DNA of 64,000 bases, from the NCBI RefSeq assembly GCF_001623875.1, contig NZ_LWAE01000014.1, forward strand, positions 37,227 to 101,226. The letters are read 5' to 3'. The stretch's first letter is position 1. Each line of letters opens with the position of its first letter. Shown here in pieces: positions 35,214 to 44,297 of this stretch. The notes under the pieces were generated by a model. It was given only the letters and a program-made list of their open reading frames with translations, had not been told where the DNA came from and searched no databases. The position numbers and the translations under genes were made by a program. The DNA is from Clostridium magnum DSM 2767. Lineage in GTDB: Bacteria > Bacillota > Clostridia > Clostridiales > Clostridiaceae.

Positions 35214-35934
35214 TTGTGCAATTTTTTATTTTACTATAATACTGAATCATAAGTCCAGCTGTAGTACGTTGGGCTTCTTGCAGTATGTCACTTGCTACTT
35301 TACCATACCTTTCATCTCTAGATTCTATCTTTAAATATTTGGCATAAGTACTATTGGCCATAATGGCATTATTTTTAATATAATCTTCTAGAGTTTCATA
35401 TATTACAGCCCCTCTTTTTGCTTCAAAGGAATAGTCTGTCATAAGCCTACTTATAATCCATAATTCAAATTCTCTATGGTTTTTTAAAAGCCTATTATTT
35501 ACATGCTGTGGTACGGTTACATCGTGGACTAAATGACAGGCTGATCCAAAAAAGAATAATGCTCTTCCTATTTCTCCTGAATTTAAATAACTAAGTGACT
35601 TATTATAATATTTTTCACACTCAGTTAGAGCATCTGAAAAACCATAAAGGCCTCGTTCTTTGGTAATATGATAAAAATGATTAGAGCTTTTAAAATCTTG
35701 ATCAGCCCAGGTTACTCCTGCATTCAAAGACTTTATATGCTTTTCAAAAAAACTAGCTTCTTCTTTGTAAGCATCATTATATAAAATTCTAACAGCCTGT
35801 ATCATTATGAATTTATGAACAGTGCAATGGGTTTTTAACATTTTCTTTTTTAACGGATTAACCGCAAAAAATATTCCCTTTAGCGCTTTACCATAAGTTT
35901 TTTCTATTTTATTCCTCATCTTTCCCAATGTCAC
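35203..35934 (-). CDS. Zinc-dependent phospholipase C homologue without signal peptide
   Basis: 243 residues with the zinc ligand pattern of Clostridium alpha-toxin and B. cereus PLC: H40 (HKFIMIQAVRIL), D78/D80 and H86 (WADQDF...NHFYH), H134, D138 and H144 (CHLVHDVTVPQH), H153 and E157. It lacks a secretion signal and the C-terminal lipid-binding (PLAT) domain. The N-terminal tryptophan ligand of mature enzymes is not evident. Start uncertain: the GTG lies inside AGAGGTG, so TTG at 35928 or ATG at 35919 may be the real one. It may act inside the cell or be non-classically exported. Confidence 0.75.
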   Translation of the reverse strand: MTLGKMRNKIEKTYGKALKGIFFAVNPLKKKMLKTHCTVHKFIMIQAVRILYNDAYKEEASFFEKHIKSLNAGVTWADQDFKSSNHFYHITKERGLYGFSDALTECEKYYNKSLSYLNSGEIGRALFFFGSACHLVHDVTVPQHVNNRLLKNHREFELWIISRLMTDYSFEAKRGAVIYETLEDYIKNNAIMANSTYAKYLKIESRDERYGKVASDILQEAQRTTAGLMIQYYSKIKNCTILP

Positions 35935-35955
35935 CTCTGCTAATTTAATATTATA

Positions 35956-37278
35956 CTATTCTTTTTGAAATTTTAAGAGCACAAATATGCCAAAAACAAT
36001 AGTCGCAAGTAAATAGATGTATAAACTCTTTCCTATTTTTAAACCACTATTAACTTCTCCTTTATCTATCGTATATAAGCATCCTCCTTTGCTATCTAGT
36101 ACTGATAATGTTTTCCCCTCAAATTTTATACTTGAAACTGAAGTATTTTTATTAAATTTAATCTCTTCCTTTATAGCTCCTGTACCTATATATCCGTATA
36201 TTCCATTATTTAATTTGTCGTAAAAATATATGCAATTTTTTTGTCCTAGAGCACTATTGCTGTCTACAGCTAAAGATTTTATGGTTCCTACACTATTATG
36301 CTGATACAGTGGAGCTGGAGGATTAGTCGTTGGGTGATTTTCTAATACAAATTGAGGAATCACCCCTTTATTAGTTTTAAATTTAGGTGAAGTTACTGGG
36401 TCCCCTCCACTGTAATCCGGCCATCCATACCATACTCCTTTTTTTATTTCATATATATAATCCGTATCACCTTTAATAGGCCTAGAACCTCTATCTTCCA
36501 TTCCACCTACTGAAGATATAAGCTTGCCATCGCTACTAAAATCCATTCCAGTGATATTTCTAATTCCCCAAGCTAAAGTTTCACTATTTCCAGTTTTTAA
36601 ATTATATATTACAACAGATGCATTTCCCGGAAAATGCTCAGGGATTATTTGACCTTTTATACTCTTAGTTTTATAGCTTTGAAAAGCTCCTGTTTTTTCT
36701 TGACCAAAATTTAATCCTTTTAAAGTAATATCCTTAGGGGTTACATCATGAATATAAAAATTATCCTTTACCCAAGTATTGTCTTCTCCTACTACACCTG
36801 AGTTAGTGGCTGACCCTACTGCAATATATAAATAATCTCCCCTTATTTTTATTATGCTATTCTTATAGTCTCCATAACTAGGAATATTGTTAATAACTTC
36901 GGAACTCTCCTGGTTGTCCAAATTATGGCAAAAAATCTTTGTTCCTGAAAAGTAGTAAAGCTTATTATCTACATGGTCAATACTACATATATTTAGATTT
37001 TTATCCTTTAGTATATCATAGCTTTTACCCTCTCTCTCTATAACTTGAATTCTATCTTTATAAGCTATGTAATAAGTTCCCTCTTTATCCACTGTAAAAT
37101 CTACCGAATTTTCTAATCCCTTGTATTTCACACTACAATTTAAACTTTCATCTTTAATATCAATATTCTCCGTAACATAATCTGCAGAATAATATTTTAA
37201 AAGCCAGAATACTGATAATACTATGAAGATAAACACCATCAGATTTTTAAGCAAATTCTTCTTAAATAAGTTCTTCAT
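35956..37278 (-). CDS. Membrane-anchored beta-propeller (sorbosone/glucose dehydrogenase-like)
   Basis: 440 residues. One hydrophobic segment near the N-terminus (about 12-28) and one at the C-terminus (about 415-435) flank an extracellular domain. YLYIAVGSATNSG and LAWGIRNITGMDFSSDGKL are motifs of the quinoprotein glucose/sorbosone dehydrogenase propeller; WYGWPDYSGGDPV is also typical. Cofactor binding cannot be confirmed. GAGGAGATAT precedes the ATG. It lies 21 nt upstream of the phospholipase-like gene, so they may be cotranscribed. Confidence 0.7.
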   Translation of the reverse strand: MKNLFKKNLLKNLMVFIFIVLSVFWLLKYYSADYVTENIDIKDESLNCSVKYKGLENSVDFTVDKEGTYYIAYKDRIQVIEREGKSYDILKDKNLNICSIDHVDNKLYYFSGTKIFCHNLDNQESSEVINNIPSYGDYKNSIIKIRGDYLYIAVGSATNSGVVGEDNTWVKDNFYIHDVTPKDITLKGLNFGQEKTGAFQSYKTKSIKGQIIPEHFPGNASVVIYNLKTGNSETLAWGIRNITGMDFSSDGKLISSVGGMEDRGSRPIKGDTDYIYEIKKGVWYGWPDYSGGDPVTSPKFKTNKGVIPQFVLENHPTTNPPAPLYQHNSVGTIKSLAVDSNSALGQKNCIYFYDKLNNGIYGYIGTGAIKEEIKFNKNTSVSSIKFEGKTLSVLDSKGGCLYTIDKGEVNSGLKIGKSLYIYLLATIVFGIFVLLKFQKE

Positions 37279-37436
37279 AAAATATATCTCCTCATTATAT
37301 TTCTTTAAAATATATATATTTCTAACCGCAGTTGTATATGTTAATTTTTAAATCTTTATCATAATTTTCCACATTAAAATAAGACATACAATTTGTATAT
37401 CTTATTTTTAAAAACTTTCATAAATAACCTTTGGAA

Positions 37437-38009
37437 TTAAGCTGTTTCTTCTTTACTTGTAAGTTCTATATGTTCTTCTTCTACCTTAGATAGTGCCGCA
37501 AATATTTTTTTAATGTTTTCGTCTTCTATTTCTTTACTATACTTTTCATAATACTCCACAGCATGTTTTTCTCTTTTACAGGCCATTTCTAATAATATTT
37601 CATCACTATCATACTTTGAGTAATCCATGTCTGCAATAACTGGATCTTCTTTAAATCCCCCTATTTTTTTATGTATTCTAGCATGCATAAATTCTATCTT
37701 TGAAAGAGCTTGAAACATTTTCTTTACTTTTGAGTCCTTAGCAATTACTGCTGCCTTTTTGTAAAAATCTCCATTAAATATCTCCAATTTAACTGCATGA
37801 TCTATTATTCTTAACGCATTATCATTTAGGCTACTTCTATCAAATATTAATTCTTTACCTCCTTGTATTAGATATTCTATCGGTGCACCACAAAAAGGAC
37901 AGTACTTTATATCATCTATACTGTTTGAATCCATAAATGATTCCTTATTAAGTTCATAGTTTTTATCATTCACTGCCATCCCACATACTACACAAACTAA
38001 ATTACTCAT
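37437..38009 (-). CDS. Rubrerythrin-like ferritin-fold protein with N-terminal zinc ribbon
   Basis: 190 residues. C6-x2-C9 and C37-x2-C40 form an N-terminal zinc or rubredoxin-like site. The rest is a four-helix bundle with ferritin-like ligands (EIFNGDFYKKAA, EFMHARIHKK, REKHAVEYYEKY, VEEEHIEL). The domain order is reversed compared with classical rubrerythrin. Likely peroxide defence or iron handling. AAGGAGGAA ribosome binding site. Confidence 0.8.
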   Translation of the reverse strand: MSNLVCVVCGMAVNDKNYELNKESFMDSNSIDDIKYCPFCGAPIEYLIQGGKELIFDRSSLNDNALRIIDHAVKLEIFNGDFYKKAAVIAKDSKVKKMFQALSKIEFMHARIHKKIGGFKEDPVIADMDYSKYDSDEILLEMACKREKHAVEYYEKYSKEIEDENIKKIFAALSKVEEEHIELTSKEETA

Positions 38010-38331
38010 ACTAAAATTCCTCCTTTTTTATCCAATAGCTATTAACTCTGAATATAAAAATTATTTTATTCAAGTTTCAACTTATAAAATTTTCTAATTT
38101 TAGTATATCATATATGTAAATTTTTGAGTTGTATTTTAATGTAACCTTTTCTCAGAATTCAATAGATTTTCAGTAAGAATATAATGTGAAATAACAACAT
38201 AGTTATTAATATTAGAAAAAACTTTTATATGATAATCAAATATCATTAATTAGTAAACTGCTAGTTGAATTGATATTAATAAAACTTTAAATGAAAAATC
38301 ATATACTAAATTTTAAAATAGGAGTTTATTT
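38010..38331. other. 320-nt divergent intergenic region
   Basis: Very AT-rich, with promoters for the rubrerythrin-like gene (left) and the flippase (right). I see no repeat, hairpin or frame worth naming. GGAG precedes the flippase ATG at 38332. Confidence 0.45.
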
Positions 38332-39837
38332 ATGAAAAGAGATAGGTTTTTAAAAAATTCACTAACATTAATCTGTTCCAACTTGATTACAGGAATTTTT
38401 GGGTTTATATTTTCTATAATTTTATCTAGACAATTAGGTGCTGAAGGAATGGGCCTATACGGATTAGTAATGCCAATATATGATTTATTTATATGCCTTA
38501 TTTCTGGTGGAATGATTACCGCTATTTCAAAAGTTGCTGCAGTATACTTTGCTAAAGATGATTTTAGAAATTTAAATAGATCCATCGATATTTCCTTACT
38601 ATTTGACTCTGTCTGGGCACTTATTATAGTGTGTTTTGTATTTGTAAACTCTTCATACATAGGGTCTTATATAATAGAGGATAATAGAACCATTCATGCC
38701 ATACAGGTTATGTGTCCTGCTATGATTTTCATAGCACTTTCTTCGGTGCTAAAAGGTTATTTCTACGGTATATCAAATATTAAAATACCAGCTTTCATCG
38801 ATATTTTCGAAAAACTATTTAGGATAATTTTTATGGTATCTGTAGTAACCATATTTTCACTAAAAGGAGTTAGGAATACTGTAACAGCTGCATATGTAAC
38901 ATTAGCAATAGGCGAGTTTTTAAGTTTTTTATTACTCTATATTTTTTATAAATTAAAAAAGAAGAACTATTCTTTTTCTCTTTCTCCACATGAAGACAAG
39001 CTTCAGCTTTTATTTAATATACTGATAATATCTTTTCCTCTATGCATAAACGGTTTTTTATCCACTGCTTTGGCAACTGTATCAGCTTTGATTGTACCTA
39101 GAAGACTTGTAAGCTCTGGTATAGAATACAGTGTTGCCCTATCTATGATAGGTAAGTTTAAAGGTATGTCCTTAAGTATTATTTTCTTTCCAATTGTAAT
39201 AGTTAATTCTATATCCACGGTGTTAATTCCAGATCTTTCTGAAAAATTGAGTAAAAAAAACTTTTGGGAAGCTGAAAATAGAATTTTACAAGTTATTAAA
39301 ATAGCCTTTTTACTTGGCGTTGGAACCTCAGCAATATGCTTGTGTATTCCTGATTCACTAGGACAATTATTTTTCAAAAGAACAGACCTAGGACCATATA
39401 TTAAATTTTTAGCATTTTCAGCTCCAATTACTTTCACAGCTGCTACAACTTTCGGAGTTCTAAATGGACTAGGAAAGCAAAACATTATTTTACGTAACTC
39501 GCTCATTACTTCAATAGAAGAGTTAATTTTGTTATATATACTGACTGGAATTTCATGGATTAACATATATGGATATGGTATAACTTTAATAATAACTTCT
39601 CTTACACTATTGCTATTAAATATGCATGAAATAAAAAAAGAATGTAATTTAGAATTTACATTCTATGAATTCTTTATTTATGTACTTCTAGGAATTTTCG
39701 TATTTTTTATCTTATCAATGCTTAACAATTTTATACCTTCATCATTGCTTGTATTTAAAAGTTTTGCCATAATAGGATTTGGGTTCTTTTTATCATTCAT
39801 CTTTATTATTTTAGCAATCAAAAATAGTTTTAATTAA
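38332..39837 (+). CDS. MOP-family flippase (SpoVB-like)
   Basis: 501-residue polytopic membrane protein, about 12-14 segments, of the MOP/MATE flippase superfamily. The N-terminus (SRQLGAEGMGLYGLVMPIYDL, AISKVAA) is the SpoVB/polysaccharide exporter pattern. In spore formers SpoVB acts in spore cortex assembly. GGAG precedes the ATG. It converges with a second flippase at 40092, with hairpin copy B between. Confidence 0.8.
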   Translation: MKRDRFLKNSLTLICSNLITGIFGFIFSIILSRQLGAEGMGLYGLVMPIYDLFICLISGGMITAISKVAAVYFAKDDFRNLNRSIDISLLFDSVWALIIVCFVFVNSSYIGSYIIEDNRTIHAIQVMCPAMIFIALSSVLKGYFYGISNIKIPAFIDIFEKLFRIIFMVSVVTIFSLKGVRNTVTAAYVTLAIGEFLSFLLLYIFYKLKKKNYSFSLSPHEDKLQLLFNILIISFPLCINGFLSTALATVSALIVPRRLVSSGIEYSVALSMIGKFKGMSLSIIFFPIVIVNSISTVLIPDLSEKLSKKNFWEAENRILQVIKIAFLLGVGTSAICLCIPDSLGQLFFKRTDLGPYIKFLAFSAPITFTAATTFGVLNGLGKQNIILRNSLITSIEELILLYILTGISWINIYGYGITLIITSLTLLLLNMHEIKKECNLEFTFYEFFIYVLLGIFVFFILSMLNNFIPSSLLVFKSFAIIGFGFFLSFIFIILAIKNSFN

Positions 39838-39856
39838 AGTATAGATAAACACGGAC

Positions 39857-40083
39857 GAAAGTTGACTTATCCTCCGGTATATGTTCCCAAGCTTCGGCAC
39901 TATAAAAACTTTTAATCAGTCTAAAGCTCAGTATTTTGAAAATCTAAGAACCTTTGATAAACTCGTACCTCAAACACATCAAAGGCTCTAAGATTTTCTA
40001 AAATACTTCACTAAGACTGATTAAAAAGTTTTTAAATGTGCTTTCAGCTTTGGTAACATATACCTCCGAATAAGTCAACTTTC
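39857..40083. repeat. 227-nt long imperfect hairpin element, copy B
   Basis: Same design as 13356-13583. Outer arms GAAAGTTGACTTAT / ATAAGTCAACTTTC pair perfectly. Middle arms AACTTTTAATCAGTCT / AGACTGATTAAAAAGTT and GTATTTTGAAAATCTAAG / CTAAGATTTTCTAAAATAC pair well. The tip TAAACTCGTACCTCAAACA (39958-39976) is identical to copy A, although the stems have other bases. Located between two convergent flippase genes. Confidence 0.85.
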
Positions 40084-40091
40084 TGTTGTAG

Positions 40092-41705
40092 TCATCTATA
40101 CCTTATTCTTTTTAAAACAAAGCTAGGAATAAGTCTAACAACCTTTCTTGGTAAGGTTTCTAAATCTTTTCCTCTTATTCCACCAGTAACCGTTAATCCA
40201 ATTAAGTACATAAACATTCCTATAAGGATAGCTATAATAGTTGCCAACGAATTTACCAAATAACCCATTTTAGCAAAACCTAATAATGTTATAAAGATAT
40301 ATCGTACTGCTAATACGGAAGCAGCCATAATCATAGATGCTATAAAAGGCTTGATAGCATGAGCTATTAAACTTAATTTTACACCTAAGGATTTCTTTAT
40401 AATTCTATGATTTAAGATAATAGGAATAAGAAAACCAATTATACTTCCTCCTACTGCTCCTAATATATTTATGCTAGGAATTGAAATTAAAAAGTAGTTC
40501 GCAACTATTTTACATGCTATGCCTAAAACAGAGTATAAAGTTGCAATGTATAGCTTTCCTATGCTTTGTAGTATAGTTGTTTGTATCTGCATACAAGACA
40601 TTAATACCAATACTACAGAACCATAAGCCATAATATAGGATCCTCCTCCAAACTTAAGCATACTAAAAACCGGATCACTTAAGACAGCAAGTCCTACAGC
40701 ACAGGGTACTGCAATTAAGTAGCAAAGTCTAAAAGCATAACTAATCTTTTCAGTCACCTCTTTTTTATCTTTCACCGCTGCAGCTGCTGAAATAGCCGGT
40801 AAAATTGCCATTGAAAGAGATGATATAATTGCTATAGGTACATTTAGAAGTTGTTGATATTTTGTGAGAAATCCATATAATATAGTAGCTTGTATTTCTG
40901 GTACACCACCGGCCATAAGTCTAACTTTTGTATTGTATACATCTACTATATTTCCAGCATAAGTCATACCTACACAGACTGTTATAGGCACACCATATTT
41001 TATAATTTTCCTTATGAGTTGTTTTGTAGTAATCCTTCTAATCTCTTCATCGCTGTAACCCTTTGGAACTCTAAACTTTTTATTCTTTTCATAGTAAAAG
41101 ATTAAAAAAGTAGCAGATACAAGTGCCCCTATAGATGTTCCTATAGGTCCTCCAGCACAACCGGCTTCCACTCCATATTTTATAAGATAAGCAGCAAATA
41201 TCAACCCAAAGATTGTATTTACAACTTGCTCTAGAACTTGTGATACCGCGGTTGGTGTCATATTTCCTCTTCCTTGAAAATATCCTCTATAGGCTGAAGC
41301 TATAGATGTAAATAAAATGGCTGGTGATAATGTTAACAGTGATAAATATGCTTTTTTATAGTGTACTGCATTCGCTAATGAACCTGCAAATACAAGCATG
41401 ACAATTGACATTACTATTCCAATTATAAGCAATATGAATCTTGCAATCTTAAAGGCTTTGATTGCATCCTTATAATTTTTAACTGCTATTAATTCAGATA
41501 TAAGCTTTGAAATAGCGACTGGTATTCCTGAATTTGTTAAAACAAATAAAAATGCATATACCTGATATGAAGCACCATATATTCCATACCCTTCATCACC
41601 AATTACTTTTTGTAGAAATGGTATGTAAAGCAAAGATAATATTTTTACCATCATACTTGCAGCTGAAAGTATGGCGAATCCCCTAGTGGTTGATTGTTCT
41701 TTCAT
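40092..41705 (-). CDS. MOP-family flippase (MurJ/YtgP-like)
   Basis: 537-residue membrane protein with about 14 segments. The N-terminus (FAILSAASMMVKILSLLYIPFLQ, GDEGYGIYGASYQVY, SGIPVAISKL) resembles B. subtilis YtgP/MurJ, which flips lipid II. Length matches (YtgP is 544). GGGAG before the ATG. Paralogous to the convergent gene at 38332; MurJ-like or SpoVB-like assignment of each is by resemblance only. Confidence 0.82.
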   Translation of the reverse strand: MKEQSTTRGFAILSAASMMVKILSLLYIPFLQKVIGDEGYGIYGASYQVYAFLFVLTNSGIPVAISKLISELIAVKNYKDAIKAFKIARFILLIIGIVMSIVMLVFAGSLANAVHYKKAYLSLLTLSPAILFTSIASAYRGYFQGRGNMTPTAVSQVLEQVVNTIFGLIFAAYLIKYGVEAGCAGGPIGTSIGALVSATFLIFYYEKNKKFRVPKGYSDEEIRRITTKQLIRKIIKYGVPITVCVGMTYAGNIVDVYNTKVRLMAGGVPEIQATILYGFLTKYQQLLNVPIAIISSLSMAILPAISAAAAVKDKKEVTEKISYAFRLCYLIAVPCAVGLAVLSDPVFSMLKFGGGSYIMAYGSVVLVLMSCMQIQTTILQSIGKLYIATLYSVLGIACKIVANYFLISIPSINILGAVGGSIIGFLIPIILNHRIIKKSLGVKLSLIAHAIKPFIASMIMAASVLAVRYIFITLLGFAKMGYLVNSLATIIAILIGMFMYLIGLTVTGGIRGKDLETLPRKVVRLIPSFVLKRIRYR

Positions 41706-41810
41706 ATTAAAAACTCCCTATGACAGCCTTATTAATACATAATAATACCCCATATGAATACTATATGATACTTTACAACTATAAATAACTTATAGGGTAT
41801 TTACATATTA

Positions 41811-41870
41811 GATTTCAGAGCCGAAATTTAACATATCTTGTACTATAAGTTAAACTTCGGTTTTGAAATC
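41811..41870. repeat. 60-nt imperfect inverted repeat
   Basis: GATTTCAGAGCCGAAATTTAAC pairs with GTTAAACTTCGGTTTTGAAATC around ATATCTTGTACTATAA. It lies between the flippase start and the stop of the pseudouridine synthase gene. There is no T-run on the minus strand, so a standard terminator is doubtful. Confidence 0.6.
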
Positions 41871-41881
41871 CTATAGCTTAA

Positions 41882-42841
41882 TTAAAACTTATCAAATACA
41901 TCTTTTCTAATTTTCTTGAATATAGGTGGCAAACTTTCTGCAATAGTTTTATTTTCCATATAAGATAATTTTTCCGGACAATCTTTAAAAACTAGCTTAT
42001 AAGCATACAAAAATTGATAGTTTAATCCATACTTATTAATAAAAAAACTATTTAATTTATTTGTGCCATATTTGCCATCTCCGACTATTGCATTTCCCAA
42101 ATGGCTTAAATGTGCTCTTAGCTGATGACTTCTTCCAGTAATTAATTCTAGTTCAACTAAGGAAAATGTTCCACAAGACTGAATCATCTTTACATTAGTA
42201 GAAATTTTCTTAGTTCCTTTTCTTGGCTCATCATAAATTTTAGATATATTTTCACTTTCGTCTTTAGATATATATGCCTGGTATAGGCCATCTTGAATTC
42301 TTCCTTGTATCATAGCTTGATAGTATTTTTTTATTTTTCTTTCTCTAATCATTTCATTTAGTAACTTTAAAGACTCATAATTTTTTCCGTATATAACTAT
42401 ACCTGAAGTATTTCTATCTAATCTATTACAAGGAGCTGGTGTAAAGGTTATTTCTTTTTCTGGTGAATAATCACCCTTATCATATAAATAAGAAAGGACA
42501 TAATCAGTTAACGTAGGTTCTCCCTTTTTACTATCAGAGTGTACCAAAACTCCTGGCCACTTTTCTACTAAAAGTATATTTTCATCTTCATAAGTTATCT
42601 TTAAAAAGTCATTATTAATTCTATTAAATTTCTCTTTCTTTTCTGTAGAAGTTATCTCTCTAGTTTCTAATATATCTCCTTCTATAAGCGAATATTTTTC
42701 CTTAGCTTTTTTTCCATTAACTTTAACGTCACCTTTTCTAATACTCTTATATATAGCGCTAAGCGGCACATCCTTAAGCCATTTTCTTAAAAACTTATCT
42801 AGTCTTTGCCCTGATTCATTTGGTCCTATTTCAATTTTCAT
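41882..42841 (-). CDS. RluA-family 23S/tRNA pseudouridine synthase
   Basis: 319 residues: N-terminal S4 RNA-binding domain (RLDKFLRKWLKDVPLSAIYK), then the synthase domain with NRLDRNTSGIVIYGK, whose Asp is catalytic, and GRSHQLRAHLSHLG. RluC/RluD-type layout. The target uridine cannot be read from sequence. AGGAG 7 nt before the ATG. Confidence 0.9.
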   Translation of the reverse strand: MKIEIGPNESGQRLDKFLRKWLKDVPLSAIYKSIRKGDVKVNGKKAKEKYSLIEGDILETREITSTEKKEKFNRINNDFLKITYEDENILLVEKWPGVLVHSDSKKGEPTLTDYVLSYLYDKGDYSPEKEITFTPAPCNRLDRNTSGIVIYGKNYESLKLLNEMIRERKIKKYYQAMIQGRIQDGLYQAYISKDESENISKIYDEPRKGTKKISTNVKMIQSCGTFSLVELELITGRSHQLRAHLSHLGNAIVGDGKYGTNKLNSFFINKYGLNYQFLYAYKLVFKDCPEKLSYMENKTIAESLPPIFKKIRKDVFDKF

Positions 42842-43041
42842 TCGATCACTCCTAATATTTTTGTAATTAATATTCTGTTCTTGATATCAGTAAATTAAAT
42901 CTCTCACATCAAATCAAAAATTAAAACTCCATGCTTATTTCTACATTAATCTTCAAGTTTACGTTTCTATTGACAATTTACTTATTAAACAATATTTAAT
43001 TATATACTACTATCATTACCAAAATCAATACATTAAAACAA

Positions 43042-43085
43042 TAAAAAATGGTAAGTGAAAGTTAAAGTATATCACTTACCATTAT
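43042..43085 (-). terminator. Terminator after the M20 amidohydrolase gene
   Basis: AATGGTAAGTGA / TCACTTACCATT with an AT-rich loop. Read leftward it is followed by TTTTTATTGTTTT. 9 nt past the stop. Confidence 0.85.
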
Positions 43086-43093
43086 TAATTATA

Positions 43094-44266
43094 TTATTTC
43101 AATAATTCAAAAGCAGTTTTACACTGAATAGCTACTCCAATAGACAGACAATCTTCATCAATATCAAAAAGGCTCCCATGTGCTGGATTAACTATGCCTT
43201 TTTCTTTATTTCCACAGCCTAAGTAATAAAATACTGAAGGCCTCTCCATGGAAAAGTAAGCAAAACTTTCAACTCCCATACTTGGACTTTCAAGCATCTT
43301 TACATTTTCCTCACCTATTACCTGTTCAGCAGAACTTACAAGTATTTTTGCAGTTTCATCGTTGTTGTAAAGACATGGATAGCTTTCTTCTATGTCTATC
43401 TCACATTCGCCTCTCATAGAGTGAACTAAGCCCTCTACTACTTCCACAAGTCTTTTCTTTACAAAGGCTCTGTGCTCTGTTCTCATAGTTCTAATAATTC
43501 CAGATATAGTTACTTCTTCAGGTATTATATTTTGAGCTGTTCCTCCATGGATAGATCCTATTGTCAGAACAGCTGGATCTGTTGGTGGTAGCTCTCTACT
43601 TATTATGTTCTGTAATGCCAATACTACAGAACTGCTTATTACTACTGGATCAATTCCTGTATGAGGACGTGCACCATGTGCTCCCTTTCCTTTGATTTTT
43701 ATTGTAAAAGGATTAGAGGCTGCATTAACAACTCCCATCTTTACTCCTATCTTTCCTACCTCTAGGTTTTCTTCCACATGAAGACCTATTACCTTATCTA
43801 CATAAGGATTTTCAAGAACTCCTTCTTTTATCATTACCTGAGCTCCACCTGTAGTTTCCTCTGCAGGTTCAAAGAATAATTTTATGTTACCATTCAAGCT
43901 ATTTTTCACACTATTTAAAATTTTAGCTACACCTAAAAGTATTGTAGTATGCGCATCATGTCCACATGCATGCATTTTACCTTTTACAGTAGAACAATAA
44001 TCACAGTCTTTTTTATCTTCTAATGGAAGTGCATCTATATCTCCTCTAATTCCTATAGTCCTATCTCCATTTCCTCTTATTATTCCACAAACTCCAGTAC
44101 ATGCAGTTTCTATATATTCTATGCCTTCTTTTTTTAAAAATTCTTTTATTTTATCAGAGGTTCTATGCTCTTCATATCCCAATTCTGGATGCATATGAAA
44201 ATCTCTTCTCAAGCTAATAAGTTCATCGCTAATATCTTTTGCCATTTTAAGAAAATCTAATTCCAT
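43094..44266 (-). CDS. M20-family amidohydrolase (N-acyl amino acid type)
   Basis: 390-residue zinc or nickel amidohydrolase of the HipO/AmhX group that removes acyl groups from amino acids. HMHPELGYEEHRTS begins the domain; metal ligands lie in HACGHDAHT, FEPAEETTGGA, and LHVEENLEVG. The C-terminal HGSLFDIDE carries the last His. Length is normal. GGAG before the ATG. It lies 31 nt downstream of the FtsA-like gene on the same strand. Confidence 0.88.
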   Translation of the reverse strand: MELDFLKMAKDISDELISLRRDFHMHPELGYEEHRTSDKIKEFLKKEGIEYIETACTGVCGIIRGNGDRTIGIRGDIDALPLEDKKDCDYCSTVKGKMHACGHDAHTTILLGVAKILNSVKNSLNGNIKLFFEPAEETTGGAQVMIKEGVLENPYVDKVIGLHVEENLEVGKIGVKMGVVNAASNPFTIKIKGKGAHGARPHTGIDPVVISSSVVLALQNIISRELPPTDPAVLTIGSIHGGTAQNIIPEEVTISGIIRTMRTEHRAFVKKRLVEVVEGLVHSMRGECEIDIEESYPCLYNNDETAKILVSSAEQVIGEENVKMLESPSMGVESFAYFSMERPSVFYYLGCGNKEKGIVNPAHGSLFDIDEDCLSIGVAIQCKTAFELLK

Positions 44267-44297
44267 TGTCTATTCTCCAATCTTTGTTTTATTTGAG

